Below, piece by piece: positions 37,338 to 45,400 of a stretch of DNA of 64,000 nt. Within the stretch, counting starts at the first letter, position 1, and the number at the start of each line of letters is the position of its first letter. The notes beneath the pieces were generated by a model, which did not search any database, was not told the DNA's origin, and saw only the letters and a list, made by a program, of their open reading frames with translations. This stretch comes from Caballeronia ptereochthonis (lineage in GTDB: Bacteria; Pseudomonadota; Gammaproteobacteria; Burkholderiales; Burkholderiaceae). The position numbers and the translations under genes are program-made. The stretch covers positions 62,001-126,000 of the forward strand of contig NZ_FCOB02000009.1 in NCBI RefSeq assembly GCF_001545075.1, read 5' to 3'.

Positions 37338-38703
37338 ATGCGTTCGCTTACCACGACGTTCGCGCTCGTTTTTACCGCGACCACGCTCGCGGTGTTCGCG
37401 CTGGTCGGCTCCTTCGTGTTTCTCGCGCTCGCGCATCAAGTGCACGTGCAGGACGGTCTGGACATCGTGCTCGCCGCGCGCCATACGCGGCGGCTTGTCG
37501 ATGAATTGCAGAGCTATGCGGATATCGAACGCTATCGCGAACGGCTCGAAAGTCAGGTGCTCGGCAACGGCGCGCTGTCCCTGAAAATCGTCGATGCCGC
37601 GCGCAAACCGCTCGTGCAACACAATGTCGATGCGGCGCTGGCGCAGGTTGCTCTGCCGTCGCATGCGGTGCCCGCGGGCGCGCAGATCACCGCTCAGGCC
37701 ATCGTCGATATGCACGAAGCCGATGGCGATCCGCTTCGCGTGCTGGCCGTCGACACGCGTCTGATGGACGGCACGCTCGCGACCATCGTTGTGGTGCGCG
37801 ACATGCGCGATCGCTGGATGCTGCTCGACCGCTATCGCGATCGGCTTCTTTCTGGTGCGCCGCGCGCTCGAACCGCTGCGCAACATGGCGAACAGCGCGG
37901 CGACGGTGACATCGGACAAGCTCCATACGCGCATCGCAATGGACAACGTGCCGAGCGAACTGGAACCGCTGATCGCCGCGCTCAACGGCATGCTCGGGGG
38001 ACTCGAGCGCAGCTTTCAGCGCCTGTCGCAATTCACGGCCGACCTCGCGCACGACATGCGCACTCCGATCGCCAATATGCGCGGCGCAACCGAAGTGGCG
38101 CTCGCGCGACCACGTTCGACGGACGAGTATCAGATGCTGCTCGCATCGAATATGTAGGAATGCGCTCGCCTCTCGCGCATGATCGAAAACGTGCTGTTTC
38201 TCGCGCGCGCGGAGCATCCGCAATTCGCGCGCCATCTGCGCGAATTCGATGCGGGCGAGGAGTTGCAACGCATCGCCGAGTATTTCGAAGGGCTCGCGGA
38301 AGATGCGGGCGTGCGCATCACCGTGCGCGGTTCCGAACCGCTGACGGCCGATGTCGAATTGTTCAGGCGCGCGGTGAGCAATCTGCTCGCCAATGCCGTG
38401 CGCTACACGCCGCGCGATGGAACCATCACGCTTTCCGTCGATGCGGACGCGGCGCTCGTGCGCGTGTGCGTCGAGAACGAGGGCGTGCCCATCGAACCGT
38501 CGATGCTCGAACGCGTGTTCGACCGCTTCTATCGCGGCGATTCGTCGCGTGGCGGCGCGGGCGCGGCGAGCGGATCGGCGGGGGTGGGACTCGCCATTGT
38601 GCGGACCATCATGGAACTGCACGGCGGCCGCGCACACGCCGAAAGCGACGCGCGCAGCACGCGTTTCGTGCTGTCTTTTCCGGACGCGGCCTCACGTTCG
38701 TGA
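37338..38703 (+). pseudogene. Heavy-metal-type sensor histidine kinase, frameshifted with an in-frame stop
   Basis: ATG 37338 opens [17 protein letters not shown] with membrane helix 1 and a periplasmic sensor region to about 37845. The second helix is then partly lost and the frame changes to GFFLVRRALEPLRNMANSAA, followed by FTADLAHDMRTPIANM with the phosphorylated His. At 38155-38157 a TAG interrupts LLASNM-ECARLSRMIENV; a GAG codon is expected. The ATPase domain (NLLANAVRYTP, GVGLAIVRTIM) follows to 38703. It pairs with the truncated regulator upstream; both are dead. Confidence 0.88.
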
Positions 38704-38851
38704 TGCGCAAGATATCAAACTTGTAACGTCAGCGTCAGCTTCTCCACAGGGCTCGAATCCCACAATGTCCTCAACGTCGCGAACAACGCAGCGGCGTTCG
38801 GGGGGCAGTCATCCTCCGCCATTCTTCCGTGAATCAGTGAGGGTAAAGACG

Positions 38852-39127
38852 ATGAAAAAGTTGATGTGTGTCGTCCTGGCAGTGGCGACCGTGATGCCGT
38901 TCGCAGCGTTCGCGCAATCGGCGCCGAGTCACGTGACGCGTGCGCAAGTGCGCGCCGAACTCGCGCAGCTCGAAGCGGTGGGTTATCGCCCGAGCACGCA
39001 CGATGCGGATTATCCGCAGGCGCTGCAAGCCGCCGAAGCAAAGGTCGCGGCGCGCGACGCGTACGGCGGCGCGAATGCAAACACGCAGGCGAGCGGCGCT
39101 TCGTACAACGGCGAGGCATCGCAATGA
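38852..39127 (+). CDS. DUF4148 secreted protein
   Basis: 91 residues with signal peptide (cleavage after AAFA-Q, about 22) and the DUF4148 pattern VTRAQVRAELAQLEAVGYRP followed by DADYPQALQAAEAKVAAR. These small periplasmic proteins are abundant in Burkholderia and uncharacterised. Its TGA overlaps the ATG of the next small gene (ATGA), suggesting translational coupling. A second DUF4148 gene follows at 39281. Confidence 0.9.
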   Translation: MKKLMCVVLAVATVMPFAAFAQSAPSHVTRAQVRAELAQLEAVGYRPSTHDADYPQALQAAEAKVAARDAYGGANANTQASGASYNGEASQ

Positions 39128-39261
39128 AGCGATGGACCCTTTGCGCGAGCGCGCTTGCGAGCCTTGTTTGCGCGCTGAGCGTCGTATGGCACGACGCCTT
39201 TGCACGTGATCACGGCCCGTGCTTTGCCAACTCATCCTCCAATCCGAATTTAACGCATTAA
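39124..39261 (+). CDS. 45-residue secreted peptide
   Basis: The ATG overlaps the stop of the DUF4148 gene. It reads MKRWTLCASALASLVCALSV followed by DAFA, a plausible signal peptide, then a short mature part RDHGPCFANSSSN to the end. No family recognised. It could be a real coupled gene or a chance frame; the signal peptide and overlap favour a gene. Confidence 0.4.
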   Translation: MKRWTLCASALASLVCALSVVWHDAFARDHGPCFANSSSNPNLTH

Positions 39262-39280
39262 GTTTCCTAAGGAACCGATC

Positions 39281-39553
39281 ATGAAAAGGACCCTTCTCCT
39301 GCTTATCGCATCTTTGACCGTTGGCTTAGCAGCCCAGGCCCAGGCCCAGGCGCAGACGAGCGGCCTCACGCGCGCCGAGGTCAAGCAACAACTCGTGCAG
39401 GCTGAAGCGCAAGGTCTGCTGCCCGCGAACGGCACGGACTATCCGCCGAGCGCACGCACCATCGCGCGTAACAAGGCCGCTTTCGCCGAGCAGCATGAAC
39501 ACAAGGTTGCCACGGCCTATGGCGGCGTCGCTGAGACGCAGACCAATCACTAA
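39281..39553 (+). CDS. DUF4148 secreted protein (second copy)
   Basis: 90 residues: signal peptide with repeated Ala-Gln (AAQAQAQAQT), encoded by CAGGCC repeats, then LTRAEVKQQLVQAEAQGLLP, NGTDYPPSARTIARNKAAF. It is a paralogue of the gene at 38852; both sit on one strand and may be cotranscribed. The insertion-sequence nest begins just downstream. Confidence 0.88.
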   Translation: MKRTLLLLIASLTVGLAAQAQAQAQTSGLTRAEVKQQLVQAEAQGLLPANGTDYPPSARTIARNKAAFAEQHEHKVATAYGGVAETQTNH

Positions 39554-39665
39554 GCGGGATGCGTACCACACACGAGGCGGCGCGCCGCATGACCGACAGC
39601 GGTTTGGTCACCGTGATATCAGGGCAAGGAGATGGCGCGGCATGCGGAACTTACTGTTACCACCA

Positions 39666-39911
39666 GTGTGTGTGTACTTCTGTGACCCGCACAGCCCGTG
39701 GCAACGCGGCACCTGCGAAAACACCAAGGGGCTACTCCGACAATACCTGCCCAAAGGCACCGATCTGTCCGTCTACAGTCAGCACGAGCTCGACGCCATC
39801 GCCAACAGGCTGAACAATCATCCTCGTGCTACCCACGCGTTTCAGTCGCCTCTGGAGGTCTTTGCGCGCCTGCTCGAAGCCTCCACACAATCACCTTCAT
39901 CTCTTCACTAA
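39666..39911 (+). pseudogene. IS30 family transposase, C-terminal fragment
   Basis: VYFCDPHSPWQRGTCENTKG, then LLRQYLPKGTDLSVYSQ and NNHPRATHAFQSPLEVFAR: the end of an IS30 DDE transposase, including the last catalytic Glu in the CEN segment. It ends at a natural-looking stop, so the 3' end is intact but about 250 residues upstream are missing. Confidence 0.88.
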
Positions 39912-39956
39912 CCTGTTGCATTTCGGTTTTGAAACCGCCATTGCAAAAAATCCCAA

Positions 39957-39979
39957 CTAGTACGACATCCCTAAATGGC
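39957..39979. repeat. Left arm of inverted repeat bounding the IS nest
   Basis: CTAGTACGACATCCCTAAATGGC; its reverse complement with one extra G occurs at 42175-42198. Confidence 0.75.
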
Positions 39980-40073
39980 TTGATTAAATAAGAGTCTTGG
40001 CTAACATGTTGGGATAAGCCAAGGTCGTCATGCAACGCCAATAAAGTTCGCGAAGAAGGAACGAGAAGAACTT

Positions 40074-41213
40074 TTGTCGCTGATCGAGCGAAAGACTGCG
40101 GCTCGGCGCGATGTGATGCGGGCACGCATCGCGCTCTGGGCGCACGAAGGACATCCGAATACGGTCATTGCTCGAGAGTTGAACGTGTCGGTGCAGACGG
40201 TGTGCATGTGGCGCAAGCGCATTGCACTGCACGGTGCACAAAGGCTGCGCGAGGGTGAGCGTAGCGGCCGTCGGCCGCGCATCACGCAAGAAACGCGACT
40301 GCAATTGATCGCGTTGGCATGTGAAGCGCACGAACCCGAGGAGCGGGTTACGCCAACGCTCGACGAGATCGTGGCGCGCGCGATCGAGCGCGGCATTGTC
40401 GAACAGATCAGCCGCACTCATGTACAGCGCATCTTGCAGGCCGGTGACGTTCGACCGCGCCGGGTCAAGCAATGGCTACACAGTCCCGACCTAGCCTTTC
40501 GTGAGAAGGTCAATGTGATTTGTAAGTCGCACCGCAAGGTCCCTCGAAACGCGGTGTTCCTCAGCATCGATGAGAAGACTGGCATTCAAGCCATCGAGCG
40601 TAAGCATCCGGGGCATGCGCCGGCGCCGGGACGGCTGCGGCGCAGGGAGTTTGAATATATTCGCCACGGCACCCAAGCGCTGATTGCTGCGCTGGATGTA
40701 CATACCGGGCAGGTGCTGGCAGATTGTCGCGAGCGTCGCACCCAGGACGACCTGGTTGCCTTCATGGAGCGCGGGGCGTACCCGGGCAAACGGGTGCATG
40801 TGATTTGGGACAACCTCAATACGCATCGTGCCCAGGCTGTCTGGCATGCGTTCAACGCGCGGCACGATGAGCGGTTTCACTTTCACTTCACGCCGTTGCA
40901 CGGGAGTTGGGTCTATCAGATCGAACTATGGTTTGCGCGCTACACGCGTCGGGTATTGCGCCATGCCAGCCATACCAGCATCGCGCACCTGCGCGAGCGT
41001 ACCGAGCAGTTTATCCTCGAGCATAATCAGACAGCACGCCCCCCTTCAGATGGACTTTCCGAGGGTATCCGCTGCAAACTGGCGCATCGTAATCGAGAGA
41101 CTGACATGCCCGCCATCCCACCAAACAATGCGCGGCCGAACTTCAGCGTCAGCTGCGCAGCTTGCTTGGCCATGAGCAGATCGTCACACAAGCCTACGGG
41201 CGGCACCTGTTGA
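40074..41213 (+). CDS. IS630 family transposase, frameshifted at its C-terminus
   Basis: A helix-turn-helix N-terminal region (NTVIARELNVSVQTVCMWRKR, SGRRPRIT) and the DDE catalytic core: FLSIDEKTGIQA, VHVIWDNLNTH and WVYQIELWFA with the final Glu. Near 41037 a run of six C shifts the frame; the alternative frame gives the expected ending FRWTFRGYPLQTGA and a stop. The true start is unclear: the frame is open upstream (TPIKFAKKEREELL) and an ATG at 40030 would need a one-base change. Probably inactive. Confidence 0.85.
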   Translation: MSLIERKTAARRDVMRARIALWAHEGHPNTVIARELNVSVQTVCMWRKRIALHGAQRLREGERSGRRPRITQETRLQLIALACEAHEPEERVTPTLDEIVARAIERGIVEQISRTHVQRILQAGDVRPRRVKQWLHSPDLAFREKVNVICKSHRKVPRNAVFLSIDEKTGIQAIERKHPGHAPAPGRLRRREFEYIRHGTQALIAALDVHTGQVLADCRERRTQDDLVAFMERGAYPGKRVHVIWDNLNTHRAQAVWHAFNARHDERFHFHFTPLHGSWVYQIELWFARYTRRVLRHASHTSIAHLRERTEQFILEHNQTARPPSDGLSEGIRCKLAHRNRETDMPAIPPNNARPNFSVSCAACLAMSRSSHKPTGGTC

Positions 41214-41389
41214 TCAAACGTCTCGATGATGAGGAGCACACCGTCGTGGCGCGCCTCACCGAGCTCGGCCGCTATCGGTATAGTGCCGCGTTTCGCAGCC
41301 ACACCGGCCGATGGGAACCACTGCCGGGCACAGGTTCGCTCGACGAAATGACCGAGCTAGTCGTCACGCTCCTGCACCCTAAGATAAGG
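41138..41389 (+). pseudogene. Fragment of a small IS-associated hypothetical gene
   Basis: Frame ELQRQLRSLLGHEQIVTQAY, then GRHLLIKRLDDEEHTVVARL, AAFRSHTGRWEPLPG and ELVVTLLHPK. It resembles short uncharacterised Burkholderia proteins that I cannot name. The start is not preserved after the IS630 end, and the 3' end runs into IS256 sequence. Confidence 0.4.
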
Positions 41390-41426
41390 TCAAGTCTCGT
41401 GTATGGGCCGTTGATAACGGGCGACG

Positions 41427-42018
41427 TCAAGCGGCGAGTTTCTGCTGACCCGGTTGATCGTCTTGCACCGGCTCGCCGTCCTGGAGGGCAATGCCCTCCA
41501 GCAACAGCTGGATCTGTTCGGGGCCGTTGATCCGGCGCCAAGTTTTTTCCGCATCCTCGATTAGCTTGAATGCCAGACCGAGGAAGGTCGGTCGCGACAC
41601 GCAGTTGCGCATACGCGTAGTACGGTGGCGCACCGTCGCAAACGTCGATTCGATCGCGTTTGTTGTGCGCAGGTGCTGCCAGTGTTCGGCCGGGAAGTCG
41701 TAGAAAGCCAGCAGGCTCTCCCGATCCTTCTTCAAGGTTTCCGTGGCCTTCGGATATTTCGCCGCGTAGAACCTTGGGCACCTTCACTGGAATCTCCCCG
41801 GCTGCCGTCAACACTTCTCGCTCAGGCAGATAGCCGTTGCGTACCACGGCGCGTTGTCCATGCAAGGTCTTGACATTTTCGAATCGCTCCAGCAGCGCCG
41901 AGAGCTTCGCTTCGATTGCCTGCTGAATCACTTGCCGCGCTCCGTGTCGCACCAATTCGTCCAGGCCCAGACCGACTTCCGATAGACCGACAACTGCTTT
42001 TTCCGTAAGCTTGCTCAT
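41427..42018 (-). pseudogene. IS256 family transposase with large internal deletion
   Basis: N-terminal part from ATG 42018: MSKLTEKAVVGLSEVGLGLD through HGQRAVVRNGYLPERE and VPVKVPKV-like IPVKVPKVL. It then jumps, in another frame, to KKDRESLLAFYDFPAEHWQHL, TTNAIESTFATVRHRT and LAFKLIEDAEKTWRRI, the C-terminus with the last catalytic Glu, ending at 41427. About half of the protein, including both catalytic Asp residues, is gone. Confidence 0.9.
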
Positions 42019-42174
42019 GGTGGATGGTTTGTTGTTTGCTGGTTTCCGACTTCGACAATCAGATTCTCAGCTAAAACCTCCACCGCCTTCAAGCTCCCGC
42101 CTAAACTCCCCCGTACACCAGTTCCGACTTTAGCTCCTGCACCCTTACTTGCAGCCCGATAATTATTAAAGGTG

Positions 42175-42198
42175 GCCATTTAGGGGATGTCGTACTAG
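42175..42198. repeat. Right arm of inverted repeat bounding the IS nest
   Basis: GCCATTTAGGGGATGTCGTACTAG, the reverse complement of 39957-39979 with one inserted base. Confidence 0.75.
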
Positions 42199-42461
42199 CC
42201 CGGCCTCGCTTTGAGCGTGTTCGCACACCTGCGTGATGAAGGCGTGATGCTCTTTGTCCGAGAGCCGGTGCTGGAGATCCGCACGCTGGGGTTCAGCGGC
42301 GGAATGTCAAAACAGTGAGGCCATTTGGTTATCGAACGCTTCTTATGACGACAAGCATGCGCTCGCAGCCTCGCCTCAGCAGGCAGCCGAACGCTTCGAA
42401 CGTCGATTATCTGGCGCGTCAAAGCTCGCGAACCCAACAGCGGCGAATGCGTGCAGGAATA

Positions 42462-45400
42462 CTATTGCTTCGGGGTTACTGCAGTCTCGGCAAAAGGCGA
42501 GCAGTCGACATTTACCGCATTGATGGCCGAGGCGGCCTGGCATTCCGATGAGGCCTCCTTCATCATATGCAATCTTGCGTAAGCCTCGGCGCGGAAGAAG
42601 TGTTCCTGCGCGTTCATCGCATATGCCGTGGACGCCAGCCGATACACTTTCTCTGCTTCTTCTGGTCTGCCCACTTCGGAAAGCGTGTCACCCAGTTCGA
42701 TCAGGGGGAGGACGGAAGCCGGACTCAGTTTCAGGGCCAAGCGGTATTGCACGATGGCCTCGTCGATGCGCTTTTGCCGTCTGGCCGCTCGCGCCCATTG
42801 TAAATGCGCATCACGATTGCTTGGACTCGCCGTCGCGGCTTTGGCGTATTGAACAATCGCCCTGCTGTCGTTATCAACGGACAAGGCATTACCCCAGGCC
42901 ACGTACGCGTCGCCGTAGTTTGGGTTGATGGCGATCGCCTTCTGGTATTCAGCGACCGCCTCGACATAGTGAGCCATGTGCGCTTGGGCCGCGCCGCGGT
43001 TGTAATAGTCATTTGCTTCGACTGCCGGCATTCGGGCGATTGCATTATAGTGCTCCATCGCCGAGGACCGGTCACCTTTGCCGTTCAGGAAATCACCCAG
43101 CGCCAGGTGCGCGACTGCATTGCGCGGATTGATTTGCGCAGCCGTTGCAAAGTGCTCCATCGCTTCCGGATAGCCTGCTATCTCGACCAATGCATTGGCC
43201 AGGGAGACTTGCACGGAATCATCCTGCGGATTGATGGCGATCGCCTTGCGATATTCGACCGCCGCGTCGGCGAAGCGGCCCATGCTCGTCAGAGCGTTGC
43301 CTCGCTCTCGTATTCCATCGAAATCGCTAGCCGCGATGCTCGCGGCCGTCGCGAAGTGCCCGAGCGCGTCCGCAACGTCTCCGCGCGCGAGCAGCGCGCT
43401 GCCGAGCTTGTTGTGAATCCAGCCGGCGTTCGGTGCGATGGCAAGGGCTCCCTTGAGTTGGGCAATGGACTGAGCGTTGTCACCTCGGCGCTGTGCGGCG
43501 TCAGACCACAGCGCTCGGGCGCTGACGCTGGCCGGATTGAGGCGTAAAGCCTGCGCGTACTGTTTGACAGCACCGTCATCGTTTCCCGTGGCCGCCAGCG
43601 CATTTCCCCAAAGTTCGTGCAAGCTATCGTCCTTGGGGTTCAGACTGACGGCCTTCTGAAAATCGCCTGTCGCGTCAGTGTAACGGCCCATACTGTAGCG
43701 GGCGAGGCCTCGCTCACGATAGTCGTTCACGTCGATCGCCGGTGCGGCAACCGCAGCAGCGTATTGCTCCTGTGCTTCGTCGAACCTGCCGTGATCCTTT
43801 AACAGGTTTCCTAACTTATTGCGAACCACCAACAGCGATTGAGAGTGGGCCAGAGCCGAGACGTAATGTTCGATAGCTTGATCAAGATGTCCTTCCCTCT
43901 GCGCAACGTCCGCCAGTCGGGTCTCGGCGTCGGCGTTCGATGGATTTACGGTCACCGCCCGGGCGTAGCGCGCGGAGGCGGCACCATCATTCCCGGAAGC
44001 GGCCAAGGCATCGCCCCAGGCCACATAAGCGTCGCCGTAGTTCGGGTTGATGGCGATTGCCTTCTGGTATTCAGCGATCGCCTCGACATAGTGAGCCATG
44101 TGCACTTGAGCCGCGCCGCGGTTGTAATAGTCGACTGCTTGAATTGCTGGCATTCGGGCGACGGCGTAATAGTGTTTCGTCGCCGACGACCGGTTGCCCT
44201 CGTCTGTCAGGACGTCTCCCAGCCTCACGTGCGCGTCTGCATTGAGCGGATTGATCCGGATGGCCGCTGCATAGTGCTGCTTCGCCCCGGCGACGTCGCC
44301 TGTGTTCTTTAGTGCATTGGCCCACGACACATGCGCGTTGTCGTCTTGCGGGTTAATGGCGAGCGCCTTGCTGTACTCCGCGATAGCCGCGGCATAGTGG
44401 CCCATGTTCGTCTGCGCGTCGCCGCGTTCGCGATAGCCACCGCTGTCGGTCGCCAGTGTTCCCGCTGCCGCTGCGAATTGCGCAAATGCCTGCCGATACT
44501 CCCCGCGCGCCATCAGCATAATGCCGAGTTGGTTGTGAGGCACGGGTGCGCCGGGCGCTATGGATGCGGCCGCGCTGAGTCGGGCGAGGGCCTGCTCTGC
44601 GTTTCCTTGTCGCCATGCGGCGAACGCCCATTGCATGAGCGCATCGACGTTGCTCGCATTCGCTTCGACGGCCTGGGTGTAACGCTCGATGGCGGCATCG
44701 TCGTTCCCCGTGATGGCGAGTGCTTGTCCCCACGCCACATAGGTGTCATCGTCCCGCGAGTTGATCGCGATGGCCTTTCGATACTCGGTTATGGCCTCGG
44801 AGTAGTGGCCCAACTTGGCTTGACCAGCGCCGCGTTGTCGAAAGCCGCCGGAGTCGATCGCCGGCGCCCTCGCAGCGGCGCGATAATGCTGCACGGCCGC
44901 TTTCCAATTGCCGCCATGATTCAGCAGATCGCCCATTCCGTTGTGGTAACCGGGATTGTTGGGGTTTCGGCTGACCGCCACCGTATAATGCTCGATAGCC
45001 TTCGCCGTGTTTCCAGTTGCGGCCATGGCGTCGCCCCAGTACGCCTGCGCAAGTTCGTCGCTCGGATTGAGCGCGAGTGCTTTCTCATACTCGACCACCG
45101 CCTCTTTGAAGTGCCCCATGTTGGCCTGGGCGGCGCCGCGTTCGACATAGCCGCTTCCGTCGACGGCAGGCGCTGTCGCGGCAATCTGGTAGTGCTGAAG
45201 TGCTTCCCCGGTCCGCGCGAGCCCGGACAAAAGGTTGCCGAGCCTGTTTTGGACCATTGATGAATCGTTCGCAATGGTCGAGGCCGTGGCGAGGTAAGCA
45301 ATGGCCTGATCCACGTGGCCGCTGCGAAGCGCAGCGTTCGACAAACGGGCGAGCGCATCGATGCTGAGAGGATTTTGCGCCAATGCCAGCCCGTACTGTT

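Larger units (their letters stand above)
39554..42198. mobile_element. Nest of damaged insertion sequences (IS30, IS630, IS256)
   Basis: Contains a 3' fragment of an IS30 transposase gene, a nearly full IS630 transposase gene, a fragment of a small IS-associated hypothetical gene, and an IS256 transposase gene with a large internal deletion. Near-perfect inverted repeats at 39957-39979 and 42175-42198 enclose the last three. It separates the DUF4148 genes from the giant TPR gene. Confidence 0.8.

Noticed and set aside
37185..38726. A 513-codon open frame across the two-component region
   Set aside because: Only its part from 37338 to about 37845 matches the kinase; the rest is the wrong frame of the same gene, rich in Arg and Ala.
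39340..39362. CAGGCC tandem repeat as a phase-variable switch
   Set aside because: The unit is six bases, so copy-number change would not shift the frame; it only alters the Ala-Gln count at the signal-peptide end.
41366..42146. GCTCCTGCACCC occurring twice as IS256 terminal repeats
   Set aside because: Both copies have the same orientation, whereas terminal repeats must be inverted.
42882..44175. CRISPR-like or phase-variation repeats
   Set aside because: The repeats are coding TPR units spaced by multiples of 102 bases, with no spacers or short direct repeats.
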